From Chryseobacterium sp. Leaf405 (GTDB lineage Bacteria; Bacteroidota; Bacteroidia; Flavobacteriales; Weeksellaceae): DNA of 64,000 nucleotides. The translations under genes and the position numbers were made by a program. The notes beneath the pieces are model-generated. The model saw only the letters and a list, made by a program, of their open reading frames with translations, ran no database searches and was not told the DNA's origin. Positions 44,213 through 53,821 of this stretch are shown here, in pieces; the first letter of the stretch is position 1; each line of letters starts with the position of its first letter. The DNA lies in contig NZ_LMQN01000001.1 in assembly GCF_001425355.1 (NCBI RefSeq), positions 434,490-498,489 of the forward strand, read 5' to 3'.

Positions 44213-47200
44213 CTACATCGTTTCCATCTTAAAGCTCATGCTTTCAATCACTTTCAAGATTGCTTCTACCGTATCCATTGATGTTAAACAAGGAACACCG
44301 TTTTCTACACTCATTCTTCTGATCTGGAAACCGTCTCTTTCGGCTTGTTTTCCTTTCGTAGTCGTGTTCACAACGTACTGAACTTTTCCTTTTTGAATCA
44401 AATCAATCAGGTTGACGCTTTCCTCTCCGATTTTGTAACCTATTTTGCAAGGAATACCTTGTTCAGCGAAGAATTTTGCAGTTCCTTCCGTTGCCCAGAT
44501 TCTGAAACCAACTTCATGGAATCTCGCCGCCAAATCAGCAGCTTCCTGCTTATGTTTATCAGCAACCGTGAACAAAATTGAACCGTGCATCGGAACCTTC
44601 ATTCCAGCTGCAACCAAACCTTTGTATAAAGCTTTTTCAAGGGTAGTATCTTTCCCCATTACTTCACCTGTAGACTTCATTTCAGGGCCTAAAGTGATGT
44701 CAACTTTCGTTAATTTTGAGAATGAAAATACGGGAACTTTTACGAAAACTCCTTCTTTTACTGGAACCAGTCCGTTTTTGTAGCCTAAATCTTCAAGCTT
44801 TTGACCTAAAATAGCTTTTGTAGCTAAATTTGCCATCGGAACATCAGTGATTTTAGACAAGAAAGGAACCGTTCTCGATGAACGCGGATTTACTTCAATT
44901 ACATATACATTTCCTTCGAAAAGAACGTACTGAATATTCATTAAACCTATCACATTCAATCCTTTAGCTAATCTCTGTGTGTAATCAACCAAGGTTTCGA
45001 TTTCTGCCTGAGAAACATTCTGTGTAGGATACACCGCAATCGAGTCTCCCGAGTGAACTCCAGCTCTTTCGATATGTTCCATAATTCCCGGAATAATCAC
45101 TGTTTCGCCATCGCAAATTGCATCAACTTCAACTTCTTTTCCAGTGATATAACGGTCAACCAAAACAGGCTGATCCGGACTTGCTTCTACCGCAAACTCC
45201 ATGTAATGAGCTAATTCTGCTTCAGTGTAAACAATTTCCATCGCTCTACCTCCTAAAACGTAACTTGGACGAACCAATACCGGATATCCGATTTCGTTGG
45301 CAATTTTTATTGCTTCTTCTTTTGAAGTGGAAGTTTTTCCTAAAGGCTGAGGAATTCCCATCTCCTGAAGGGCTTTTTCGAATTTATCTCTGTTTTCGGC
45401 TCTGTCTAGATCTTCTAATGTCGTTCCTAAAATCTGAACACCGTGAGCTGCCAATTTATCAGCCAAATTAATCGCAGTTTGTCCGCCAAACTGTACCACA
45501 ACACCTTTTGGTTTTTCCAGTTCGATGATGTCCATTACATCTTCTTCCGTCAGAGGCTCGAAGTATAATTTATCTGAAATGGAGAAATCTGTTGAAACTG
45601 TTTCAGGATTATTATTGATTATAATCGCTTCATACCCCATTTCTTTGATTGCCCAAACTGAGTGAACCGTTGCGTAATCAAACTCAACGCCCTGCCCGAT
45701 TCTGATTGGACCAGAACCTAAAACGATAATTTTTTCTTTATCTGAAGCGAAAGATTCGTTTTCCTCTTCGTAAGTTCCGTAGAAATATGGTGTCTCAGAT
45801 TCAAATTCTGCGGCGCAAGTGTCTACCATTTTGTAAACCGGCATTATTCCGTTTTCTTTTCTGAAGTTGAAAATCTCACGTTCTTTTACATCCCAAAGAA
45901 CCGCGATATTTATATCTGCGAAGCCTAATTTTTTAGCCTGAATTAAAGTTTCAATGTCGAATTTATTATCAGCGATAACTTTTTCGAAATCAATTAATTT
46001 CTTGATTTTCCAGATGAAGAATTTATCGATTTTACTCCATTCTACGATTTGTTCCCAGTCGTATCCTCTTCTTAAAGCATCTCCGATGATGAATAATCTT
46101 TCGTCATCACAAACTCTGATTCTTCTTTCGATCTCTTCTGCTGTAAGCGCTGCAGCCTGTTTAGTTTTTAAACCGATATGTTTGATTCCAGTTTCAAGAG
46201 AACGGATGGCTTTTTGTAAAGACTCTTCGAAATTTCTTCCAATGGCCATTACTTCACCCGTTGCTTTCATTTGGGTTGATAATCTTCTGTCTGCCGTTTC
46301 AAATTTATCGAAAGGGAATCTTGGGAATTTAGTCACCACATAATCCAAAGCTGGTTCGAAACAAGCGTAAGATGTTCCCGTAACCGGATTCATGATTTCA
46401 TCTAAAGTCAAACCAACCGCAATTTTTGCAGCGATTTTCGCAATTGGATACCCCGTTGCTTTTGAAGCTAAAGCTGATGAACGGGAAACCCTAGGATTCA
46501 CCTCGATGATATAATATTCGAATGAATGTGGGTCTAAAGCCAACTGTACGTTACATCCTCCTTCAATTCCTAAAGCTCTGATAATCTTTAATGAAGCATT
46601 TCTCAACAGCTGATATTCTCTGTCAGAAAGTGTCTGAGATGGCGCCACAACGATTGAATCTCCTGTATGAACCCCAACCGGGTCAATATTTTCCATGTTA
46701 CAAACTACAATTGCGTTGTCGTTTGCATCACGCATTACTTCGTACTCAATTTCTTTGAAACCTGCGATTGATCTTTCAATCAGACATTGTGTAACAGGAC
46801 TGTGTTTTAATCCTAATTCAGCAATTTCCTTCAATTCAGCCTCTGTAGAAGCAATTCCACCACCTGTTCCACCCATTGTGAAAGCAGGGCGAACGATTAC
46901 GGGATACCCGATTTCGTTAGCGAAATTTAATGCTCCTTCAACCGTATTTACAATGTCAGATTCAGGAACCGGTTCGTTCAATTCTCTCATTAATTCACGG
47001 AACAAATCTCTATCCTCCGCTCTGTTGATCGCTGAAAGTTTCGTTCCCAACACTTCAACTTTACATTCTTCAAGAATTCCTGAATTTTCCAATTCTACCG
47101 CCATATTCAGTCCGGTTTGTCCACCAAGAGTCGGTAAAAGTGCATCTGGACGCTCTTTTCTGATGATATGACTTACGAATTGAAGTGAAATCGGCTCGAT

Positions 47201-47395
47201 GTAGACTTTGTCTGCGATTTCAACATCCGTCATAATCGTTGCAGGATTTGAATTAATCAAAATTACTTTGTAGCCTTCTTCTCTCAAAGACAGACAAGCC
47301 TGCGTTCCTGCGTAATCAAATTCTGCCGCCTGACCGATGATTATAGGTCCTGAACCGATTACTAAAATTGTTTTTATATCTGTACGTTTTGCCAT
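44213..47395 (-). CDS. carB: Carbamoyl-phosphate synthase large subunit
   Basis: 1060 residues, full length. Two homologous ATP-grasp halves are visible: [20 protein letters not shown] at the N-terminus and [20 protein letters not shown] at mid-protein, each with NPE(T/A) and EVNPR(V/S)SRS motifs. The C-terminal MGS-like allosteric domain (about 930-1060) is present. It makes carbamoyl phosphate from ammonia, bicarbonate and two ATP for pyrimidine and arginine synthesis. carA lies 138 bases upstream. The product feeds both pyrB and argF' in this same window. Confidence 0.98.
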   Translation of the reverse strand: MAKRTDIKTILVIGSGPIIIGQAAEFDYAGTQACLSLREEGYKVILINSNPATIMTDVEIADKVYIEPISLQFVSHIIRKERPDALLPTLGGQTGLNMAVELENSGILEECKVEVLGTKLSAINRAEDRDLFRELMRELNEPVPESDIVNTVEGALNFANEIGYPVIVRPAFTMGGTGGGIASTEAELKEIAELGLKHSPVTQCLIERSIAGFKEIEYEVMRDANDNAIVVCNMENIDPVGVHTGDSIVVAPSQTLSDREYQLLRNASLKIIRALGIEGGCNVQLALDPHSFEYYIIEVNPRVSRSSALASKATGYPIAKIAAKIAVGLTLDEIMNPVTGTSYACFEPALDYVVTKFPRFPFDKFETADRRLSTQMKATGEVMAIGRNFEESLQKAIRSLETGIKHIGLKTKQAAALTAEEIERRIRVCDDERLFIIGDALRRGYDWEQIVEWSKIDKFFIWKIKKLIDFEKVIADNKFDIETLIQAKKLGFADINIAVLWDVKEREIFNFRKENGIMPVYKMVDTCAAEFESETPYFYGTYEEENESFASDKEKIIVLGSGPIRIGQGVEFDYATVHSVWAIKEMGYEAIIINNNPETVSTDFSISDKLYFEPLTEEDVMDIIELEKPKGVVVQFGGQTAINLADKLAAHGVQILGTTLEDLDRAENRDKFEKALQEMGIPQPLGKTSTSKEEAIKIANEIGYPVLVRPSYVLGGRAMEIVYTEAELAHYMEFAVEASPDQPVLVDRYITGKEVEVDAICDGETVIIPGIMEHIERAGVHSGDSIAVYPTQNVSQAEIETLVDYTQRLAKGLNVIGLMNIQYVLFEGNVYVIEVNPRSSRTVPFLSKITDVPMANLATKAILGQKLEDLGYKNGLVPVKEGVFVKVPVFSFSKLTKVDITLGPEMKSTGEVMGKDTTLEKALYKGLVAAGMKVPMHGSILFTVADKHKQEAADLAARFHEVGFRIWATEGTAKFFAEQGIPCKIGYKIGEESVNLIDLIQKGKVQYVVNTTTKGKQAERDGFQIRRMSVENGVPCLTSMDTVEAILKVIESMSFKMETM

Positions 47396-47533
47396 TTTTT
47401 TATTTAGATATGAGATGCTAGATGTCAGATTTCAGACTTTTAGCACTAATTCTTAAGTTAGATTTAATTTTTACACATTATCATTCTAGATTTACTGAGA
47501 TTCTTCCTTAATCAGAATGACAAACTGAATGTT

Positions 47534-48610
47534 TTATTTATTCTTGAAATCTTCCATTAACTGAATGAAATCATCAAACAAATAATTCGCATCTTCAGGA
47601 CCTGGACTCGCTTCCGGGTGATACTGAACTGAGAAACAAGGGTGAATCTTGTGTTTCAAGCCTTCGTTTGTTCTGTCGTTCAATGCGATGTGCGTTTCAA
47701 TTAAATCTGTATCTTTTAAACTTTCCTGATCAACTGCGTAACCGTGATTCTGAGAAGTAATTGCCACTTTATTTTTTTCTAAATCTAAAACCGGGTGATT
47801 TCCTCCTCTGTGTCCGAATTTTAGCTTGAAAGTTTTTGCTCCACAAGCCAAACCGATTAATTGGTGCCCTAAACAGATTCCGAAAATTGGAACTTTTCCT
47901 AATAATCCACGGATCATTTCTAAAGCCTGCTGATTGTCTTCTGGATCTCCGGGACCATTTGACAACATAATTCCATCCGGATCCATCAACAAAATTTCTT
48001 CCGCAGTTGTGTCATGAGAAACAACCGTGATGTCGCAGTTTCTTTGAGATAACTCTCTGATAATTCCTAATTTAGAACCAAAATCTACCAATACAACTTT
48101 CAAACCTCTTCCTGGGTTTGCATACGAAGTCTTTGTAGAAACCTGCTCCACCTGATTGGTTGGGAAAGTTGTACCTTTTAATTCTGCAACAACTTCATTT
48201 TCATCAGCTTCAGCATTTACAATTTTTCCTTTCACCACTCCTGAATTACGAAGAATTCTTGTCAGTCTTCTTGTATCAATTCCAGAAATTCCTGAAAGTT
48301 TTTTCTTTTTAAATAATTCATCTAAAGTAATCTGAGTACGGAAATTGGAAGGCAAATCACAGAGTTCTTTTACAATAAGTCCTTTGATAGCCGGCTCAAT
48401 ACTCTCATAATCATCTCTATTAATCCCATAGTTTCCGATCAGCGGATAAGTCATACAAACAATCTGACCGCAATATGACGGGTCAGAAATCAGTTCCTGG
48501 TACCCTGTCATTCCGGTATTGAAAACCACCTCTCCTGCAGTTTCCAATTCTGTTCCGAAACCTTCTCCATGAAACACTTCACCGGATTCTAGTATTAACT
48601 TTTTCTTCAT
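47534..48610 (-). CDS. carA: Carbamoyl-phosphate synthase small subunit
   Basis: 358 residues. The N-terminal CPSase small-chain domain (LILESGEVFHGEGFGTE, FNTGMTGYQELISDPSYCGQ) is followed by a class I glutamine amidotransferase with nucleophile Cys in FGICLGHQ (about residue 245) and the His-Glu pair in VQYHPEASPGP. It supplies ammonia to CarB. It lies between pyrB (180 bases upstream) and carB. Confidence 0.97.
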   Translation of the reverse strand: MKKKLILESGEVFHGEGFGTELETAGEVVFNTGMTGYQELISDPSYCGQIVCMTYPLIGNYGINRDDYESIEPAIKGLIVKELCDLPSNFRTQITLDELFKKKKLSGISGIDTRRLTRILRNSGVVKGKIVNAEADENEVVAELKGTTFPTNQVEQVSTKTSYANPGRGLKVVLVDFGSKLGIIRELSQRNCDITVVSHDTTAEEILLMDPDGIMLSNGPGDPEDNQQALEMIRGLLGKVPIFGICLGHQLIGLACGAKTFKLKFGHRGGNHPVLDLEKNKVAITSQNHGYAVDQESLKDTDLIETHIALNDRTNEGLKHKIHPCFSVQYHPEASPGPEDANYLFDDFIQLMEDFKNK

Positions 48611-48697
48611 TTTTTAAATTAGATATTAGATTTTAGAAATTAGAAGTTAGACTTCTTCATTCTGTTATTTTTATTTCTTTCTATTTTACTTTTTAAC

Positions 48698-48760
48698 CAC
48701 CCCGTCAAAAATTCTTTGAATTTTCGCCACCCCTCCAGAGGAGGGGAATTTGCGGTTGGT
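48698..48760. repeat. Hairpin-forming intergenic element between pyrB and carA
   Basis: Contains AAAATTC-TTT-GAATTTT and CCCCTC-CAGAG-GAGGGG (48730-48735 / 48741-48746), flanked by ACCACCCCGTC. Short GC-rich units of this form are common between flavobacterial genes. It lacks a T-run on the minus strand, so it may be an RNA-processing or repeat element rather than a terminator. Confidence 0.5.
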
Positions 48761-48790
48761 TTTCATTTAACTCTTAAACCCGTATCTCGT

Positions 48791-49681
48791 TTATTTAAAA
48801 GTATACCCTTCTTTTTCCAGGGCTTCTTTTAAAATTGCCATTCTTGCGAAAACACCGTTCTGCATTTGTTTGAAAACTCGTGAACGTTCGCATTCTACCA
48901 AGTCTGTGTCAATTTCAACTCCTCTGTTGATTGGAGCCGGATGCATAATGATGGCTTCTTTTTTCATAGCTTTTTCTCTTTCTTTCGTCAAACCATATTT
49001 TCTGTGGTAATCCGAAGCGGAGAAACTCATTTTTGCATCGTGTCTTTCGTGTTGAATTCTTAATAACATTAAAACATCTACATCTTTAATCAATTCATCT
49101 ACTGAAAGATAAGTTCCGTTAATTAAAGCGCCTTCGTCAAACCACTGTTCTGGTCCTGAAAAATATACTTTTGCGCCTAATCTTCTTAATGCTTCTGCAT
49201 TTGAATTGGCGACCCGGCTGTGTTTTACATCTCCAACGATTCCCACTTTCAAGCCTTCAAATTTTCCGAATTCCTGATAGATCGTTAATAAATCCAACAT
49301 ACATTGAGATGGATGATTTCCCGTTCCGTCGCCTCCGTTGATGACAGGAATGTTGATATTATTTAATTCATCAAAATATCTGTCTTTTTTATCTCTGATT
49401 ACGACCAGATTTACTCCAAGACTTTCAATCGTTTTTACCGTGTCATATAAACTTTCTCCTTTGTTTACGGAACTGTTGGAAGCATCAAAAGGAACAACTT
49501 GCAAGCCTAATTTTCTTTCGGCAATATCAAAACTTGTTTTTGTTCTTGTACTGTCTTCGAAGAAAAGATTGGAACAAAAAACTTCTCCTTCTATTTTAGC
49601 AGTTTTTCCGTTTGCAAAAGCTAATGCTTCTGTTACTATACTGTTGATTCTCTCGGTGCTTAGTTCTGTAATCGTAAACAT
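48791..49681 (-). CDS. pyrB: Aspartate carbamoyltransferase catalytic subunit
   Basis: 296 residues. The carbamoyl-phosphate site F-E-D-S-T-R-T (Ser44-Thr47) with the following [11 protein letters not shown] is canonical, and [12 protein letters not shown] provides the active-site Lys loop; ATRHP-type residues are replaced by [17 protein letters not shown] and the C-terminal [12 protein letters not shown]. It catalyses the first committed step of pyrimidine synthesis. No pyrI regulatory subunit or pyrR is nearby. The gene is preceded by a candidate attenuator (49701-49836), which may be how expression is controlled. Confidence 0.97.
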   Translation of the reverse strand: MFTITELSTERINSIVTEALAFANGKTAKIEGEVFCSNLFFEDSTRTKTSFDIAERKLGLQVVPFDASNSSVNKGESLYDTVKTIESLGVNLVVIRDKKDRYFDELNNINIPVINGGDGTGNHPSQCMLDLLTIYQEFGKFEGLKVGIVGDVKHSRVANSNAEALRRLGAKVYFSGPEQWFDEGALINGTYLSVDELIKDVDVLMLLRIQHERHDAKMSFSASDYHRKYGLTKEREKAMKKEAIIMHPAPINRGVEIDTDLVECERSRVFKQMQNGVFARMAILKEALEKEGYTFK

Positions 49682-49700
49682 AATATTTTAATTTTTTTAC

Positions 49701-49730
49701 AAAAAAAAAAGCGAAGAAACATCTTCGCTT
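49701..49730 (-). terminator. Intrinsic terminator in the pyrB leader (candidate attenuator)
   Basis: On the minus strand: perfect 9-bp stem AAGCGAAGA / TCTTCGCTT with 4-base loop TGTT, running into ten consecutive T residues. It lies 20 bases before the pyrB start codon and between promoter and gene, so it must be bypassed for pyrB to be expressed. Its 5' arm overlaps the stop codon of the leader ORF. Confidence 0.85.
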
Positions 49731-49800
49731 AATATAAATAAATATCGTAAAGGGCGTCTACGCCCGGTAATTCTAATGATATAAATACTGTGTTATTCAT
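49729..49800 (-). CDS. Candidate pyrB leader peptide, 23 residues
   Basis: An ATG-to-TAA frame reading MNNTVFISLELPGVDALYDI plus YLY. The stop codon (49731-49729) overlaps the first bases of the terminator stem, so a ribosome finishing the leader would cover the 5' arm. Inside the frame a hairpin GGGCG-TAGA-CGCCC (49765-49752) precedes a U-rich stretch, as expected for a transcription pause site. The promoter box ends only 6 bases before the ATG, so the transcript may be leaderless. No homologue is known to me; translation is inferred. Confidence 0.55.
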   Translation of the reverse strand: MNNTVFISLELPGVDALYDIYLY

Positions 49801-49806
49801 TAGGTG

Positions 49807-49836
49807 CAAAGATATAACATTTCATTGAATTGACAA
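49807..49836 (-). promoter_or_regulatory. Flavobacterial-type promoter of pyrB
   Basis: Minus strand: TTG (49836-49834), 19-base spacer, TATCTTTG (49814-49807), fitting the Bacteroidota TTG / TAnnTTTG promoter consensus. The predicted transcription start falls at about 49800-49802. Confidence 0.7.
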
Positions 49837-49927
49837 AACCAAAATTTGATTTGGCTAAAAAAAAATAATCATACCATATTTTAATTTTTAAATACTATTT
49901 TTGTTTCAAACTCAAGCTTATTTTTAT

Positions 49928-50389
49928 ATGGATTTAAAAGACAAAATGATTCTCAGTATCATTCAGGAAGACTCTACGCATTCTGTAAAAGAAATTTCAG
50001 AAAAGATTGGTCTTACCTTTACTCCAACGTATGAACGTATCAAACAATTGGAGAAACAGGGAATTATTGAAAAATATGTTGGTCTTCTAAATCGTGAAAA
50101 ATTAGGTTTAAATATTGTTGTGTACTGCAATGTCCGTCTGAAAGAGCAATCCAAAAAAGTGCTGGAAACTTTCGAGAAAAATATTATGCAACATGATGAA
50201 GTTCAGGAAATTATCAGTCTTTCCGGAGAATATGATTATATGCTGAAAATTATCGCCAAAGATATTAATTCTTACAATGATTTTACTGTGAATGTGATTT
50301 CAAATATTCCTAATATCGGGCAGTACCACAGTTCTATCGTGCTTCACGAGGTAAAGAAATCTACAAAGTTTAAAATTGATTTAGATTAA
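49928..50389 (+). CDS. Lrp/AsnC family transcriptional regulator
   Basis: 153 residues from ATG at 49928; a TTG at 49901 would add nine residues outside the fold. The N-terminal HTH reads KDKMILSIIQEDSTHSVKEI and then SEKIGLTFTPTYERIKQLEK; the C-terminal RAM/ligand-binding domain contains ISLSGEYDYMLKIIAKDINS. It lies between pyrB and the convergent argH, at the end of the arginine operon, so amino-acid-responsive control of arg or pyr genes is plausible (inference). Confidence 0.93.
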   Translation: MDLKDKMILSIIQEDSTHSVKEISEKIGLTFTPTYERIKQLEKQGIIEKYVGLLNREKLGLNIVVYCNVRLKEQSKKVLETFEKNIMQHDEVQEIISLSGEYDYMLKIIAKDINSYNDFTVNVISNIPNIGQYHSSIVLHEVKKSTKFKIDLD

Positions 50390-50429
50390 GCTGAACCATT
50401 AAAAAATTAAGGGTTTAAACTCACAGCAA

Positions 50430-51734
50430 TTACCCCATCAACTTATTTTTCAATTTATTAAACTGATATTCTATTTTATCCAGACAAAGATTTCCGATGC
50501 TTCCCTGATGTGTATGCTTTAGATTTCCAATCTTAAACTCAAACTCATGATTTTCAATCTCCTGCCCTACTTTTACATAGGCATCTCGGAATGAACTTCC
50601 GTTTTTCACCTCTTCATTTATTTTTTCAACACTGAAAAGATATTTGTATTTTTCATCTTCAAGAATCCCATCTTTTACCTGAATATTGGGTAATGTATAA
50701 CTTAAAATCTCCAAACATTCTTTCAAAGAATCAATTGCGGGGAAAAGAACTTCTTTCGTCAACTGCATGTCTCGGTGATAGCCTGAAGGAAGATTGTTGG
50801 TCAACAAAATAAACTCATTCGGTAAGGATTGAATTCTGTTGCAACGTGCACGAACCAACTCAAAAATATCTGGATTTTTCTTGTGTGGCATAATGCTGCT
50901 TCCCGTGGTAAATTCTTTAGGAAAACTTATAAAATCAAAATTCTGACTTAAATACAGACAAACATCGTAAGAAAATTTGCTTAAAGTTCCCGCCAAAGTT
51001 GCCATTGCCATTGCTAACATTTTTTCAGACTTTCCACGCGTCATTTGAGCATAAACAGAATTATAATTCATCAACTGAAAGCCTAATTGAGACGTTGTAC
51101 TTTCACGATCAACAGGAAAAGATGAACCATAACCTGCCGCTGAACCCAATGGATTTTTATTAATGATATTTTTCACAGAAAACAACATTTCAACATCATC
51201 CAATAACGCTTCTGCATAAGCTCCGAACCACAATCCAAATGATGAAGGCATCGCAATCTGCAAATGGGTATATCCCGGAAGCAGAACATTTTTGTACTTT
51301 TCCGCTAATTTAATCAGTATTTGAAAGAATTCATCTGTCAAAGAAGTAATTTCACGGATTTCATCTAATAAATAGAGTTTAATATCCAATAAAACCTGAT
51401 CGTTTCTTGAACGAGCCGTATGAATTTTCTTTCCTGTATCTCCTAATTTTTCAATTAGAATAGATTCAATCTGCGAGTGAATATCTTCTGCACTTTTATC
51501 AATTTTAAAAGTTCCGTTTTCTATTTCGTCCAAAATTTCTTCCAAAACAAAAAGCATTTGCATTGATTCTTCATTGGAAATAATTCCGACTTCTGCTAAC
51601 ATTTTACAGTGCGCCATAGAACCTTTAACATCGTATTTTGCCAAACGTTCATCAAAATCAAGATCTTTTCCTACTGTAAATTTATTGACTAATATATTTG
51701 TGGCATTATCGTCTTTTTGCCATATTTTTTTCAT
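50430..51734 (-). CDS. argH: Argininosuccinate lyase
   Basis: 434 residues. The fumarase/aspartase superfamily signature TTGSSIMPHKKNPDIFELVR is present, with HTARSRNDQVLLDIK and LPGYTHLQIAMPSSFG. It splits argininosuccinate into arginine and fumarate, the last step of the pathway. It is last in the minus-strand arg operon and is separated from argE by a 195-bp repeat. It is slightly shorter than E. coli ArgH (457 aa). Confidence 0.97.
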   Translation of the reverse strand: MKKIWQKDDNATNILVNKFTVGKDLDFDERLAKYDVKGSMAHCKMLAEVGIISNEESMQMLFVLEEILDEIENGTFKIDKSAEDIHSQIESILIEKLGDTGKKIHTARSRNDQVLLDIKLYLLDEIREITSLTDEFFQILIKLAEKYKNVLLPGYTHLQIAMPSSFGLWFGAYAEALLDDVEMLFSVKNIINKNPLGSAAGYGSSFPVDRESTTSQLGFQLMNYNSVYAQMTRGKSEKMLAMAMATLAGTLSKFSYDVCLYLSQNFDFISFPKEFTTGSSIMPHKKNPDIFELVRARCNRIQSLPNEFILLTNNLPSGYHRDMQLTKEVLFPAIDSLKECLEILSYTLPNIQVKDGILEDEKYKYLFSVEKINEEVKNGSSFRDAYVKVGQEIENHEFEFKIGNLKHTHQGSIGNLCLDKIEYQFNKLKNKLMG

Positions 51735-51761
51735 AAAATTTCTTTTTTATTTTAAAATTTT

Positions 51762-51956
51762 CTTTTGCCTTGAAGCAAAAGAAACAAAAGTTCAAGAATG
51801 GAAACTCCGGCTAAAAATTGAAATTGAATCCTAAAATTCCCAAAACTTGCGTGAATTCAAAACTTATTCTTCGGTTCAAAATTAATGTAGCGCTTCAAAC
51901 AATGTGAATTTTTTAACGGACTAAATTTCACTCTTCTTAACGCCTCTGCTTCCTAG
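51762..51956. repeat. 195-bp interspersed repeat, copy 1 (argE-argH gap)
   Basis: Starts with the hairpin CTTTTGC-CTTGAA-GCAAAAG, continues AACTCCGGCTAAAAATTGAA and CCTAAAATTCCCAAAACT, and ends TTAACGCCTCTGCTTCCTAG. The CCTAAAATTCCCA and GGGAATTTTTTAACGG-type segments of the family are roughly complementary, so the unit can fold on itself. It has the same length and layout as 56022-56216. Confidence 0.88.
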
Positions 51957-51962
51957 TTTTAT

Positions 51963-53045
51963 TTATAGGATTTTCTCAAGGATCTTAATATAAACATCAA
52001 TCCCCTCTTCTATTTCCTTTATATATATGTATTCGTCTGCGGTGTGGGAGCGTGTACTGTCACCTGGACCGAGTTTCACCGATTTACATGGAATAATTGC
52101 CTGATCGGATGAAGTTGGCGAACCGTAAGTTGTCCTTCCAATTTCTAATCCTGCTTCTACAAACGGATGTTCCATTTCTATTTTTGAAGAATTTAGCCTG
52201 AAAGATCTTGCCGTCAAATTTGATTTCATCTGCGATTGGATGATTTCAAATGCTTCCTGATTGGAATATTCATCCGTAACTCTAACATCTAACGTAAAAG
52301 AACATGATTCCGGAACGACATTATGCTGAACTCCGGCATGAATTCCCGACAAGGTAATTTTAACTTCACCCAAATAATTTGAAACTTTGGGAAATTTAAA
52401 GCTCAAAATACTCTGCAAGTCTTCCATACATTTCACAATCGAGTTATCATTATTGGGATGTGCGGCATGAGAAGGAGTTCCTTTCATTTCCCCATCTATC
52501 ACCAAAAGTCCTTTTTCGGCAATCGCCAGATTCATCTGCGTTGGTTCCCCTACAATGGCGAGCTCCACATTCGGAAGCTGAGGAAATAAAGCTTCGATCC
52601 CATCAAACCCTGAAATCTCCTCCTCCGCCGTCAAAGCAATCACTAAATTATATTTTAAATCTTCTTTATCAAAAAAATGCAAAAAAACCTGCGCCATCGA
52701 AACCAAAGAAGCACCCGCATCGTTACTTCCCAATCCGAATAATTTTCCGTCTTTTTCAATCGCTAAAAAGGGATCTAAAGTGTATGCTTTGTTCGGTTTT
52801 ACGGTATCATGATGCGTATTCAGCAAAATTGACGGTTTGAAAACATCAAAATTTTTATTCACTGCCCAGATGTTATTTTTAAAACGTTTTGTAGGAATCT
52901 GGTGTTTTTTGAAAAAATTTTCAATTTCCACAGACGTATTAAATTCATCTTTGCTGAATGACGGAATTTCAATCAGTTTTTTTAATAATTCTACTGCATT
53001 ATTCAGTAATTTTTCTTTACTATAAACAGATTTCAGTTCCTGCAT
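51963..53045 (-). CDS. argE: M20 family N-acyl-ornithine/citrulline deacylase
   Basis: 360 residues of M20 metallopeptidase type: NTHHDTVKP with the metal-binding His-Asp, FGLGSNDAGASLV with the bridging Asp, ALTAEEEISGFDG with catalytic Glu-Glu, and VGEPTQM. In Bacteroidota this enzyme releases citrulline from N-acylcitrulline. It overlaps the argB 3' end by 26 bases, which confirms the operon. Acetyl versus succinyl specificity cannot be decided here. Confidence 0.92.
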   Translation of the reverse strand: MQELKSVYSKEKLLNNAVELLKKLIEIPSFSKDEFNTSVEIENFFKKHQIPTKRFKNNIWAVNKNFDVFKPSILLNTHHDTVKPNKAYTLDPFLAIEKDGKLFGLGSNDAGASLVSMAQVFLHFFDKEDLKYNLVIALTAEEEISGFDGIEALFPQLPNVELAIVGEPTQMNLAIAEKGLLVIDGEMKGTPSHAAHPNNDNSIVKCMEDLQSILSFKFPKVSNYLGEVKITLSGIHAGVQHNVVPESCSFTLDVRVTDEYSNQEAFEIIQSQMKSNLTARSFRLNSSKIEMEHPFVEAGLEIGRTTYGSPTSSDQAIIPCKSVKLGPGDSTRSHTADEYIYIKEIEEGIDVYIKILEKIL

Positions 53046-53814
53046 GATGATTTTCTATATGGTTTTTTAGTTCGGTTTCTTTAATTAAAAATACTTTATT
53101 CACTTTATTTTTTACGGCTCCCAAAGCATTTTCCAGCTTGGGAAGAATTCCTTTATGAAGTTTTCCTTCTTCTTTTAAGATTGAAAATTCTTCTTCAGAA
53201 ATATTTTTAATAACAGATTCAGGATTTTCGACATCTTCCAAAACTCCTGATTTATCAAAACAATACAACAATTCAACATCGTATTTTGAAGACAGCGCTT
53301 GAGCAATTACCGAAGCAATTGTATCCGCATTCGTATTGAAAAGATGTCCTTTTTTATCGTGAGTAATAGCCGAAAACACAGGAACCAATTCAAGTTTAAG
53401 CAACTTTGAAATCAGTTTTTTATGTACACTCTTCTCCGTAATATCTCCTACAAATCCAAAATCAATTTCAGCGTTTTCTCTTTTTTTAGCTTTAATTAAA
53501 TTCGCATCAGCTCCGGAAAAACCCATGGCTTTGCATTTTTTATGCTGAAGTTTGGCTACAATATTTTTGTTGATTCCTCCTGCATACACCATCGCCACAA
53601 TATCTAAAGTTTCTTTATCTGTAATTCTTCGTCCGTTGATCATTTTTTGTTCAACGCCTAATTTATCAGCCAATGTGGTGGCTAACTTTCCGCCTCCGTG
53701 AACTAAAATTTTCTTTTCTTTAATTTCAGAAAACTGCTCCAGAAATTCGTTTAACAATTCCTCATCATCAATTAAAGCACCGCCGATTTTTACAACAAAA
53801 AGCTTTTCCTGCAT
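53020..53814 (-). CDS. argB: Acetylglutamate kinase
   Basis: 264 residues with the amino-acid kinase fold: FVVKIGGALIDDEELL near the N-terminus, KILVHGGGKLATTLADKLG and NGRRITDKETLDIVAMVYAG, then NTNADTIASVIAQAL near the C-terminus. It phosphorylates N-acetylglutamate (or the N-succinyl analogue). It lies 7 bases after argF' and overlaps argE. Confidence 0.95.
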   Translation of the reverse strand: MQEKLFVVKIGGALIDDEELLNEFLEQFSEIKEKKILVHGGGKLATTLADKLGVEQKMINGRRITDKETLDIVAMVYAGGINKNIVAKLQHKKCKAMGFSGADANLIKAKKRENAEIDFGFVGDITEKSVHKKLISKLLKLELVPVFSAITHDKKGHLFNTNADTIASVIAQALSSKYDVELLYCFDKSGVLEDVENPESVIKNISEEEFSILKEEGKLHKGILPKLENALGAVKNKVNKVFLIKETELKNHIENHHAGTEICL

Positions 53815-53821
53815 GATTTAA

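Noticed and set aside
44345..47171. Several plus-strand frames opposite carB
   Set aside because: They are antisense shadows of a highly conserved coding sequence and show no independent protein features.
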